Shown here: in pieces, positions 1-6,670 of the stretch
Layout of the letters: each line of letters starts with the position of its first letter
Position numbering within the stretch: position 1 is the first letter of the stretch
Assembly (NCBI GenBank): GCA_012515825.1
Contig: JAAYXQ010000140.1
Coordinates: forward strand, 1-12,171
Direction of reading: 5' to 3'
Origin: Fibrobacter sp.
GTDB taxonomy: Bacteria > Fibrobacterota > Fibrobacteria > Fibrobacterales > Fibrobacteraceae
DNA: 12,171 nt
Notes under the pieces: generated by a model
What the model was told of the DNA's origin: nothing
Databases searched by the model: none
Seen by the model: the letters and a program-made list of their open reading frames with translations, nothing else
Position numbers and translations under genes: made by a program

Positions 1-210
1 GTTTTTTCGACTGTGCTTTTTCTGCTTTCAGCTATTCTTATTCTTTTGATCTATCTCTGTTAATCTGCTCTTATTTACGAATTACTTTTGCTGAATCATT
101 CCTGTTATTAATCGCTTGATTTTTATTACGTTTCGGTTTTTATATTTCTTAATCATATCTATTCTCATTGATTTCTTATTATATTGATTTTTAAAGAGAT
201 ATAAGGATTT
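1..210. other. T-rich leader before the seven-gene operon
   Basis: The plus strand is strikingly pyrimidine-rich and no frame reads as a recognisable protein. The first frame is open from the window edge to a TAA at 61-63 and would encode a short hydrophobic stretch. T-rich DNA gives hydrophobic translations by chance and the same composition continues past the stop, so I do not call a gene tail. The region probably holds the operon promoter and untranslated leader. The AAGGA at 203-207 is the likely ribosome binding site for the gene at 211, with a short 3-nt spacing. Confidence 0.5.
116..144 (+). promoter_or_regulatory. weak candidate promoter for the operon
   Basis: TTGATT at 116-121 is followed after 17 nt by TTTATA at 139-144, a plausible sigma-70-like pair about 70 nt before the first start codon. 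The region is so AT-rich that such matches are common by chance. This is a guess at the promoter position only. Confidence 0.18.
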
Positions 211-2094
211 ATGTATAAAATTAAACTTTCAATTCTTCTTTTTGTAAAAGATGTCTTCTCTCCATTAAATGTTATTCCAGTAGAGGAAATAAAAGCTTTT
301 GCAATAGAGTTAAAGCGTTTTTTAGATAGAACTCCTATACGCTTATCTTTGTATTTACCAGGCTCTATTCTTGAAGCAATGGTAAAATACTGCCCTCAAG
401 AAATTGCTTGGATCAAAGCACGCCTTCAAGAAGGACGTTTAGAATTAGTTGGTGGCGGTTATTATGATTCCATGTCTCCTTTTTTCCCTTCTCGTCTCCA
501 GTCTTTGCAACTAAAAACGCATCGTCAGTATATCACAAAAATTTTTCAAGTAGAACCAAGCGGCTATTTTAATTCATCGATGGTTTGGGAAATTGGGATG
601 ACGGAGCTATTAGCTCATTTTGATTTTAAATACACTTTAGTGAACGATGATAGTTTGCAGTTTGCTTTAGGCCGTACTACGCCTGTTTCTGGTTGGTTTA
701 CTACAGAAGATAAGGGAACAATGATTCGCCTGATTTCTGTTTCGACGGGGTTATCTAAGGCCTTTACAGAAGAAGAGCCTTCTATTTTTGAAGAAGAAAT
801 ACAAAAACTTCCAAAAAATGATAAGTGTGTTGTTGTTTCTTTAGAAGTTCCTTTAGATAATGCATTAACAATCACCTCATTTTTTACATCTTTAGAACAG
901 AAACTTTCTTTACTAGATCATCAAACATGGACTGTCGCTCATGTGATTGAGCAGCAGATGACTGAAGGGAAGGTGAATTTAGTGAGTGCATTAGGTTCTA
1001 ATTTGGGATTACCTGCTGGAGCTCATAGTTGTAGAGAATTATTAATTCGTCGTCCTGAGATTAATTTTTTGCATAAATCATTTCTTGCGGTTCATCGTTA
1101 TGCTTTAGAAAAGTTAAGTGGTAATGATTTAGAAAAAATAGAAGAGATGCTTTTGCCTCTAATGGCACCTTTTTTCTATCGGGATTTGTATGGTGGTAAG
1201 GGAATGAAAAATCCTGGAGTCCGTTGGAAAGCTCATAAAGATTTAATAGGTGTTTTTTTAGCGGTAGAAGAATTAGAAAGTTTTGATGGTCTTCGAATAG
1301 AAGTATCGGATTATTTGCTAGACGGACAAAAACAAGTTTGGGTGAATAATTCTGAAATATCGATGTTGATAGATCATATGCGTGGAGCTTATTTACGATC
1401 CCTGAATTATAAGCCTTCGGGAGTTAATTTATTTAATGCGATGCGTGATGACGGAGATATTTCTCTTGGTTTTTTGGATCATTTTGTGCCTAATAAAATC
1501 AATTCCGTTTCTGGGTTTCAGTCGGCAGTAGAAGATCGTTCTGGGGCATTAACTTATCCATGTGATTATGAATTGAAACGGGAGCCTGAAGCAGTTCATT
1601 TGTTATTTCATTCGGAACAAGTTTTTTCTTCTCCAGAGACGAAACATATTTTTCATGTGGATAAGCATTTTTCGCTTTTATCAAAGCATGCGGCATTTGA
1701 TTTAGATTATCGTTTAACTAATTCTACATATCTTGATTTTAAGGGCTATTTTGGGACAGAATTAGAGCTTGGAATGAGAGGTTTTGATTCAAAAACGCAA
1801 TTGATGAAAATCAATGGGACAAAAATTTCTTTGATGCAAGATGTTCCCATTTTATATCCAAATGCAGAAACGTTTGAGTTACAAGATCGATTGTTAGCTT
1901 GGTTTATTCGATTTAACTTTTCTCAGGCTACTCGAATTCTAGTTTCGCCTATTATGGGAATGAATCAATTTGCATCTCCTCTTGCGGTGCAAGGGTTAAG
2001 AATATTCTTTTTCTGGGATGTCGAATTATCTGCTTTAGAATCTAGTTCGTTAGGAATGAAAATTAAATTATCTAAACGGAGAGTTTTACTATGA
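211..2094 (+). CDS. GH57-type 4-alpha-glucanotransferase-like protein, catalytic motifs degraded
   Basis: 627 residues with the three-part layout of the Thermococcus-type alpha-amylase/4-alpha-glucanotransferase family: an N-terminal GH57 barrel (about 1-285), a DUF1925-like central region (about 285-365, starting near RPEINFLHKSFL) and a DUF1926-like C-terminal beta-sandwich (about 375-625, with RGAYLRSLNYKP at 391-402 and GFLDHFVP at 420-427). The second conserved GH57 block is clear at 75-86 (GRLELVGGGYYD). The other blocks are eroded. The N-terminal HxHQP-type motif is replaced by LFVKD (10-14). The position of the nucleophile Glu reads Ser123 in NSSMVWE. No DGE-type acid/base motif is seen around CVVVSLEVP (206-214). 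The usual WHG-FGG block reads YRDLYGG (323-329). Family membership is well supported; enzymatic activity is doubtful. It may bind alpha-glucan or have a structural role. It has no signal peptide, so it is probably cytoplasmic. Its last bases overlap the next start codon (ATGA, 2091-2094). Confidence 0.85.
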   Translation: MYKIKLSILLFVKDVFSPLNVIPVEEIKAFAIELKRFLDRTPIRLSLYLPGSILEAMVKYCPQEIAWIKARLQEGRLELVGGGYYDSMSPFFPSRLQSLQLKTHRQYITKIFQVEPSGYFNSSMVWEIGMTELLAHFDFKYTLVNDDSLQFALGRTTPVSGWFTTEDKGTMIRLISVSTGLSKAFTEEEPSIFEEEIQKLPKNDKCVVVSLEVPLDNALTITSFFTSLEQKLSLLDHQTWTVAHVIEQQMTEGKVNLVSALGSNLGLPAGAHSCRELLIRRPEINFLHKSFLAVHRYALEKLSGNDLEKIEEMLLPLMAPFFYRDLYGGKGMKNPGVRWKAHKDLIGVFLAVEELESFDGLRIEVSDYLLDGQKQVWVNNSEISMLIDHMRGAYLRSLNYKPSGVNLFNAMRDDGDISLGFLDHFVPNKINSVSGFQSAVEDRSGALTYPCDYELKREPEAVHLLFHSEQVFSSPETKHIFHVDKHFSLLSKHAAFDLDYRLTNSTYLDFKGYFGTELELGMRGFDSKTQLMKINGTKISLMQDVPILYPNAETFELQDRLLAWFIRFNFSQATRILVSPIMGMNQFASPLAVQGLRIFFFWDVELSALESSSLGMKIKLSKRRVLL

Positions 2095-2780
2095 AGTCAG
2101 ATTGGATGGACATATTAGTAGACGACGCCGGAGATGAAGTTGTTATTACTTTACGTGGGACTTTTGGATTACTGCAGTTGCCAGGGGTACGTGAAAAACT
2201 AGAGATGCTTATTAAAGGTCCTGGTTGTTTTTTCTTTTTGAATATTGAAAGTGCTCACTTTATTGATGATGCTTATTTGGAGTTGTTCTTAAATCTTTTG
2301 AATAGAATTAAAAAGCAAAACGCAATGCTTGTTTTTTTGTCTTCGAAAGAAGAACATCGAAATTATTTTTCTCGATTCTCTCATGTTTTAGAATTGTATG
2401 ATAATCGAAAATCGTTTAGACGTTCTGGTCTTTTAAAACAATTAAAACAGGTGGGCATAAATTACAGTAAGCAAACAGGGCTTCGTTTGAGCCCTGGTGT
2501 GGCGATTGCTTTGTTTGTTCTTTTACTAGGTTGGTTTGTTACTTTATTCTCGATTGTTTACATACAAAATAAAGAGATTCTTGAACAACAAGCGCAGATT
2601 ATTAGTTTAGAAAATCAGAAAAAGAGATCTATTCAAGAAATTGAACGATTGAAATCATCTTTAGGTTCATTACAACATCTTGGTCTGGTCGTGGATTCAA
2701 CGACATCTCATGCCTTTGGTTCTATTAGAGACTGGGTCGGTTATCTTGAGCTTTTGGAGAACTCCAGGCGTGAAAATTAG
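2091..2780 (+). CDS. STAS-domain protein with membrane anchor and coiled coil
   Basis: 229 residues. Residues about 5-108 read as a STAS domain of the anti-sigma-antagonist/MlaB type: an early strand (EVVITLRGTFG), an LPGVREKLEMLI helix, the strand FFFLNIES, then FIDDAYLELF where the family's DSSG-like loop sits. The position of the phosphorylatable Ser in SpoIIAA-like proteins appears to be Asp60. A basic linker leads to a membrane helix (about 136-158) preceded by LRLSPGV (131-137), then a likely coiled coil (about 160-194) and a short C-terminal tail. The predicted topology has STAS in the cytoplasm and coiled coil and tail in the periplasm. STAS domains are usually stand-alone or at the C-terminus of SulP transporters, so this architecture is unusual. 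It is translationally coupled to the preceding gene by a 4-nt overlap. An MlaC-family gene lies three genes downstream, which supports a link to an Mla-like lipid pathway, though MlaD, MlaE and MlaF are absent here. Confidence 0.75.
   Translation: MKSDWMDILVDDAGDEVVITLRGTFGLLQLPGVREKLEMLIKGPGCFFFLNIESAHFIDDAYLELFLNLLNRIKKQNAMLVFLSSKEEHRNYFSRFSHVLELYDNRKSFRRSGLLKQLKQVGINYSKQTGLRLSPGVAIALFVLLLGWFVTLFSIVYIQNKEILEQQAQIISLENQKKRSIQEIERLKSSLGSLQHLGLVVDSTTSHAFGSIRDWVGYLELLENSRREN
2756..2772 (+). promoter_or_regulatory. ribosome binding site fixing the GTG start at 2770
   Basis: GGAGA at 2756-2760 stands 9 nt before a GTG at 2770. It lies inside the end of the STAS gene. It favours GTG 2770 over the upstream in-frame TTG 2680 and ATG 2710, which lack a comparable site and would create a long overlap. 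Confidence 0.6.
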
Positions 2781-3468
2781 TCTTCGACTATCCTCTGGAG
2801 TGCTCTTCTTTTTTTATGCTTCGGCTTTGATTCTCTGGCTTGTTTTTATTGCTATTTGGGTTGTCTATCAAAAGAAATGGGATACTCTTCTGACTCAAGA
2901 ACAAACACTTCGAGAAGAGATTTTAGAACTAGAAGAATATGGAAAGTGGACTTTAGATTACGTGAAAATTGAAAAGGGATTGACCTTTTTATCAAAGAAT
3001 AAAATCAATGAACAAAGTCGAGTTGAGCTTACAGAACAAATTTGGAAAATCTCTAGAACGTATAATATTGACCCACTTTTGATTTTAAGTATTGTCGCTC
3101 AAGAAAGTCATGGAAATCCAAAAGCAAGAGGAAGAATGCGATCGGGAGCTGAATCTGGAGCGTTTGGTTTGATGCAGATTAAATTAGAAACGGCAAAGAG
3201 TATTGGACGTCGTTTTGGTTACAAAATTGAATCTCCAGAAGATTTAATGGCTCCAGATGTGAATGTCGTTATTGGGACTGCTTACCTAATGCGTTTAATT
3301 GGGAAGTATCAGAATTTAAAGCATGCCATTATTGCATATAATATTGGACCTGGTTTATTAGATTCTCACTTAAAAAAGAATCGTCCTCTTCCAACTCGCT
3401 ATTATGAAAGAGTAATTTCTAAATATTGGAATTTGGTATCTAATTCAAATTTTCTAGATTTACGCTAA
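2770..3468 (+). CDS. membrane-anchored lytic transglycosylase (SLT family)
   Basis: 232 residues from the GTG start; a longer reading from TTG 2680 is open but less likely. Residues about 10-32 form one membrane helix, preceded by LRLSSGV (5-11), followed by a short charged coiled coil (about 37-60). The SLT catalytic domain fills about 90-220. It carries the catalytic Glu in AQESHGNPKA (E112), then GAFGLMQI, then AYNIGPG. These are the hallmarks of the Slt70/MltC-like goose-lysozyme fold, which cleaves peptidoglycan glycan strands to 1,6-anhydromuropeptides. The N-in topology puts the enzyme in the periplasm, tethered to the inner membrane instead of the usual outer-membrane lipoprotein form. 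The start overlaps the STAS gene by 11 nt and its TAA shares one base with the next ATG. The helix and coiled-coil module resembles that of the preceding protein. In this operon it could open the wall for an envelope-spanning complex; that is inference. Confidence 0.85.
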   Translation: MKISLRLSSGVLFFFYASALILWLVFIAIWVVYQKKWDTLLTQEQTLREEILELEEYGKWTLDYVKIEKGLTFLSKNKINEQSRVELTEQIWKISRTYNIDPLLILSIVAQESHGNPKARGRMRSGAESGAFGLMQIKLETAKSIGRRFGYKIESPEDLMAPDVNVVIGTAYLMRLIGKYQNLKHAIIAYNIGPGLLDSHLKKNRPLPTRYYERVISKYWNLVSNSNFLDLR

Positions 3469-4832
3469 TGGTTATTCGTGTCTTAGCAGTTTTATCTTTG
3501 GTGCTCTCTTTCGCATGGGGAGAATCTTATGATTGTCTTCGCTTTGTGAACGAGTCCATCAAAAAAGATCCTATGGTGGCAGAAAAACGTTATTCTTCAA
3601 TGAAGAAGAAAGAACAGCTCGCTACATTAAAATCAGAAGTTATTTTACCTACGTTTACTTTTTCTATGATGGTAGGTCCTGCTCCTGGATTAAAAGAGCA
3701 TGTAGACTCATGGGGCGATACTGTTGAATCATGGGATTTTACAAAAATGGGTCCTTATTGGGGTACGCAAATTAAAGCCACTCAGCCTCTTAATTTAGGG
3801 CAATATAATGTTGGAAAAAAAGCAATTCAAGCTGATATTCGGCAGTACGAATTAGGCCTACTTCATGGAGAACACAAAAAAGAAGTAGAGCTACAGTCCT
3901 ATTATTACAATTATCTATTAGCACTAGAAATGAATCGTTTGGCAAAAGATGTTCAAAAACAAATAAATAATGCCTATGAAAAACTAGAAGAAGCATTAGA
4001 TAACGATGAGCCTAATGTTTCTCAAATGGATCTCTTAAAATTAAAGTCGAATATGTATGTGGTTCAAGAAGCTGTTTCTGATGCGGATCGTGGTTTAAAG
4101 CAAGTGATGTTAGCGATTCGATTCTCTTTGCAATTAGAAGAAGGGGCTCTTTTCTCTACGGTAGATAGCGTGCTAACGATTCGTCCAGAACCTTTTCTTT
4201 CTTTAGAAGAATACAAGAACTTAGCCTTAAAGTTTCATCCAGAATTAAAGCAACTAAAAGCAGGTTTAGAAGCTAGGTCTTATCAAAAGGATCTTGCAGA
4301 AGCAAAGCTTGCACCTGAATTTTTTATCATGGCTGAATTTGAATATGTAAAATCTTGGGCTGGAGATCGTCAAGTGATTCAGAAAAATGCATTTGCTCAA
4401 GATGCCGTAAATACTTTGTCTGGGACTTTCGGTATTGGTTTACGTTATCGGTTGAATTTTTGGAAGGGTTGGCAAAATTATAGAAACGCTCGAATAGAGT
4501 ATAATGCTCTAAGAATGAAAGAACATTATGCGGCTCAAGGCTTATTGTTAAAAATAGAAGAACAGTATTATAAAGTGCAATCAATGAAAGAAAAACTTGA
4601 AAGCATGAAAACAAGTCTGCGTGCTACAGAGGCTATTCTAAAAGGAGTAGCGATTCAGTACGATTTAGATCCTTCGAATGCAGAAAAGCTGTTGTCTGCT
4701 TATACTCAAAATGTTAATTTGTTAAAAAAATATTATTTCGCTATTTCATCTTATAATACGGAATATGCTGAACTTCTTTACAGAACGGGTTTATCTTTAC
4801 AAGAATTTCATGATACTTATATGTCAAAATAA
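3468..4832 (+). CDS. TolC-family outer-membrane efflux/export protein
   Basis: 454 residues with a signal peptide (about 1-18, cut after AWG) and the duplicated long-helix layout of the outer-membrane factor family. Long charged amphipathic helices appear at about 120-225 and 350-445, with beta-strand-like segments between them (for example TQIKATQPLNLGQYNVG near 104-120 and FGIGLRYRLNFWKGW near 320-335). The two NxG-like strand segments match the repeated beta-barrel strands of TolC. Such proteins form trimeric outer-membrane channels with an alpha-helical tunnel through the periplasm and work with an inner-membrane pump plus adaptor. Neither partner is encoded in the window. No strong ribosome binding site is visible and the start shares a base with the upstream stop, so expression probably depends on translational coupling. 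Family call is firm from the overall pattern; the substrate is unknown. Confidence 0.8.
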   Translation: MVIRVLAVLSLVLSFAWGESYDCLRFVNESIKKDPMVAEKRYSSMKKKEQLATLKSEVILPTFTFSMMVGPAPGLKEHVDSWGDTVESWDFTKMGPYWGTQIKATQPLNLGQYNVGKKAIQADIRQYELGLLHGEHKKEVELQSYYYNYLLALEMNRLAKDVQKQINNAYEKLEEALDNDEPNVSQMDLLKLKSNMYVVQEAVSDADRGLKQVMLAIRFSLQLEEGALFSTVDSVLTIRPEPFLSLEEYKNLALKFHPELKQLKAGLEARSYQKDLAEAKLAPEFFIMAEFEYVKSWAGDRQVIQKNAFAQDAVNTLSGTFGIGLRYRLNFWKGWQNYRNARIEYNALRMKEHYAAQGLLLKIEEQYYKVQSMKEKLESMKTSLRATEAILKGVAIQYDLDPSNAEKLLSAYTQNVNLLKKYYFAISSYNTEYAELLYRTGLSLQEFHDTYMSK

Positions 4833-4841
4833 GGATATTAT

Positions 4842-5423
4842 ATGACTTCAATAAAAAAAATCATTACACTTCTTTTAGTTTCCACTTCTCTTATTTTTGC
4901 TGCGGAAAATCCCGTTAATGCGATTAAGAAAAAAGATGGTGAATTACAATCTTTAATAAAGAAGTCCTCTTTAACAAAAAATCAAAAAGAGAGGATTAAA
5001 ACATTATTAAACGATTCTTTTGATTTTCAGCTTTTAGCCAAAAAATCTTTAGCTAATTCCGTATGGAATGCTCAGACTCCAGCTGCTCTTGATACATTTG
5101 TGAATGAATTCCAACGCATGGTGCGTAATTCAAGTGCAAAAAAATTAGAAATGTATCGCGCGGATTCAACCGTATACGAAGAAGCTAAACTCAAAGGGAC
5201 TGATGAAGCTAGAGTGATTGCTCATGTTTGGTATAAGGGCAAAGAATCTGTTTTGGAATATAAAATGTCTTTGGTGAACGATTCTTGGAAAGCTTGGGAT
5301 TTAGTGATTGATGACTTATCTACAGCAAGAAACTACAAAGAACAATTCTCTACCATTTTAAAAACAAAAAGCTTCAATGATTTGATTCAAATCATTCGTG
5401 AAAAGGCAAACGAAGCGGAGTAG
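4842..5423 (+). CDS. MlaC/Ttg2D-family periplasmic phospholipid-binding protein
   Basis: 193 residues with a signal peptide (about 1-21, ending SLIFAAE). The mature part matches the MlaC/Ttg2D (toluene tolerance) family. It has an N-terminal helical part with the FDFQLLAKKSLANSVW segment (about 56-71), then FVNEFQRMVRNSSAKKL, then the strand series around RVIAHVWYKGKESVLEYKM. It ends with AWDLVIDDLSTARNYKEQF (about 150-168), which corresponds to the family's DV-x-i-dGvSl-xnyR-xqF block. Length is normal for the family. MlaC carries single phospholipids between the outer-membrane MlaA complex and the inner-membrane MlaFEDB transporter. Those partners are missing from this window. AAGGA at 4831-4835 gives a good ribosome binding site 6 nt before ATG, and the gene follows the TolC-family gene by 9 nt. 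Confidence 0.82.
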   Translation: MTSIKKIITLLLVSTSLIFAAENPVNAIKKKDGELQSLIKKSSLTKNQKERIKTLLNDSFDFQLLAKKSLANSVWNAQTPAALDTFVNEFQRMVRNSSAKKLEMYRADSTVYEEAKLKGTDEARVIAHVWYKGKESVLEYKMSLVNDSWKAWDLVIDDLSTARNYKEQFSTILKTKSFNDLIQIIREKANEAE

Positions 5424-5428
5424 TATTG
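5417..5428 (+). promoter_or_regulatory. ribosome binding site supporting a TTG start at 5426
   Basis: GGAG at 5417-5420 lies 5 nt before TTG 5426 and is embedded in the last codons of the MlaC-family gene. The TTG start places a clean membrane helix right at the N-terminus, as expected for this protein type. Confidence 0.5.
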
Positions 5429-6670
5429 ATAGGTATTTCTATTTTAGCAGGGCTTCTTTTTCTTGGGGCTTTGCTTCTTTTTTTTCCTTTGCGTATCCGA
5501 TTCTATTTTGTCGGTGCAAAAAAAGATAGTCTAATAGAAATACGCCTTTTTAAGTGGAAACTCTTTACTACAAAAGAAAATCCATCTGACGAAACTACTG
5601 AAAGTAATGTAGGGAGTGACGCTACTAATAAAGATGCTCTCGACGAACGTGACGAAACTACTGAAATCGCTGGCATAGATGGTGCAACAGCTGAGTCTGA
5701 ATTATTCGAAAATACAGATAGAAATGTTTCTGAAGCTACAGATTACGATGAAGATGACGAATCTTTGAAAAATAGTGGTGTATCGACGACGGAGTCGGAA
5801 GCTGCTGCATTGCAAACGGCTGAATCGAAATCTCGCGAAAATCAAAATAGAAATGATGAAACTCACGAAATTTTAAATAGTGATGCCGTTGAATCGTCCA
5901 CGTACCCTCATTCAGAAACGCATGAAGCCATGAGTTGCCGTGCTACAGAAACAGTAGAAAATACAGAAAGTGATGTTTCCGACGAAGATGCAAAAATTAC
6001 TGCATCAACGGAAAGCACGAAAGCCGATGAAAAGTGTGAAAATCCAATAAGCGAATCGGCTGAAAAGTTTGTAGACTCAGGCGAGGAAACTTTGGCGAAA
6101 GGTGCTTCAATGGATGATTCGGAAATGTCCGAAACTATTGAAAGTGACGTAACCGACGAAGCGACCAATACTGATGCTTCAAAGGGTAAGGATAGTAAGG
6201 CGTCAAAGAAACTAAGAGAACTTACTGAAAAAGAATTTTTGACATTGATGTTTAATCCAAAACTTCATTCGATGGTTCTTCGTATGGCGTGGAAATTACT
6301 GCGTCGTGCGTGGCGTTTATTTACCATTCGTTTCGAACATACGGTTGTTCAAGGGATTCGGATGGAATATGATGAAATGGGTGTGGTGTCTGCTTTTACT
6401 TCTTTCTTTACATCTCAATTTTCTTTGTTTAAGAATTGGGATATACAAATGGATTGGTTAAAAGAAAAAGAACCAGAAATTAGAGGTTCTATTTTAATTC
6501 GTTTCCGATTGTTTTTTTTCTTACTTTGGTCGTTAATGGCTTTATTCTTTGCGGCTCGAGTGTATTTTTGGTATCGTCGAAATAAAAAGCGTTTTATAGA
6601 GAATCCACTTCCATTTCGTTTAGTTTTTTGGCGACGTAAAATTATAGATCTTATTGCGGCGGAGGAATAA
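5426..6670 (+). CDS. DUF2953-like membrane protein with long acidic Ser/Thr-rich insert
   Basis: 414 residues from a TTG start. An N-terminal membrane helix (about 3-22) leads into PLRIRFYFVGAKKDSLIEIRLFKWKLF, a short beta-rich segment. Residues about 51-260 are low-complexity, rich in Glu, Asp, Ser and Thr, with internal repeats. A conserved-looking C-terminal part (about 260-345) precedes a second membrane helix (about 350-373) and a very basic tail (YRRNKKRF, FWRRKI). The ends resemble the DUF2953 family (Bacillus YtfI-like: N-terminal helix, short strand region, late GSILIRFR block and closing helix), but this is by eye and uncertain. With the insert removed the protein would be about 200 residues, close to that family's usual size. 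The function is unknown. It sits 2 nt after the MlaC-family gene and shares one base with rsuA, so it belongs to the same transcription unit. Confidence 0.6.
   Translation: MIGISILAGLLFLGALLLFFPLRIRFYFVGAKKDSLIEIRLFKWKLFTTKENPSDETTESNVGSDATNKDALDERDETTEIAGIDGATAESELFENTDRNVSEATDYDEDDESLKNSGVSTTESEAAALQTAESKSRENQNRNDETHEILNSDAVESSTYPHSETHEAMSCRATETVENTESDVSDEDAKITASTESTKADEKCENPISESAEKFVDSGEETLAKGASMDDSEMSETIESDVTDEATNTDASKGKDSKASKKLRELTEKEFLTLMFNPKLHSMVLRMAWKLLRRAWRLFTIRFEHTVVQGIRMEYDEMGVVSAFTSFFTSQFSLFKNWDIQMDWLKEKEPEIRGSILIRFRLFFFLLWSLMALFFAARVYFWYRRNKKRFIENPLPFRLVFWRRKIIDLIAAEE
5576..6205 (+). repeat. degenerate repeats coding an acidic Ser/Thr-rich linker
   Basis: A 17-bp direct repeat, TGACGAAACTACTGAAA, occurs at 5587-5603 and 5650-5666, exactly 63 bp apart and in the same frame. 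Three related 15-residue units are also seen in the protein: TTESNVGSDATNKDA (5594-5638), NTESDVSDEDAKITA (5960-6004) and TIESDVTDEATNTDA (6134-6178). The pattern suggests the linker grew by tandem duplication followed by divergence. Confidence 0.6.

Noticed and set aside
1..63. Open frame from the window edge encoding a hydrophobic peptide ending at TAA 61-63, possibly the tail of an upstream membrane protein
   Set aside because: The same T-rich composition continues beyond the stop, so hydrophobic residues are expected by chance and there is no motif to support a gene.
60..154. TTAATC repeated three times (60-65, 108-113, 149-154) in the operon leader
   Set aside because: Six-base matches are expected in AT-rich DNA and the spacing (48 and 41 bp) is not regular.
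2091..5423. A complete Mla phospholipid transport operon
   Set aside because: Only a STAS protein and an MlaC-family protein are present; no MCE-domain, permease, ATPase or MlaA protein is encoded.
5908..6168. 86-residue minus-strand frame within the acidic linker
   Set aside because: Its Ser/Val-rich translation mirrors the Glu/Asp/Thr codons of the plus-strand gene; it is a by-product of composition.
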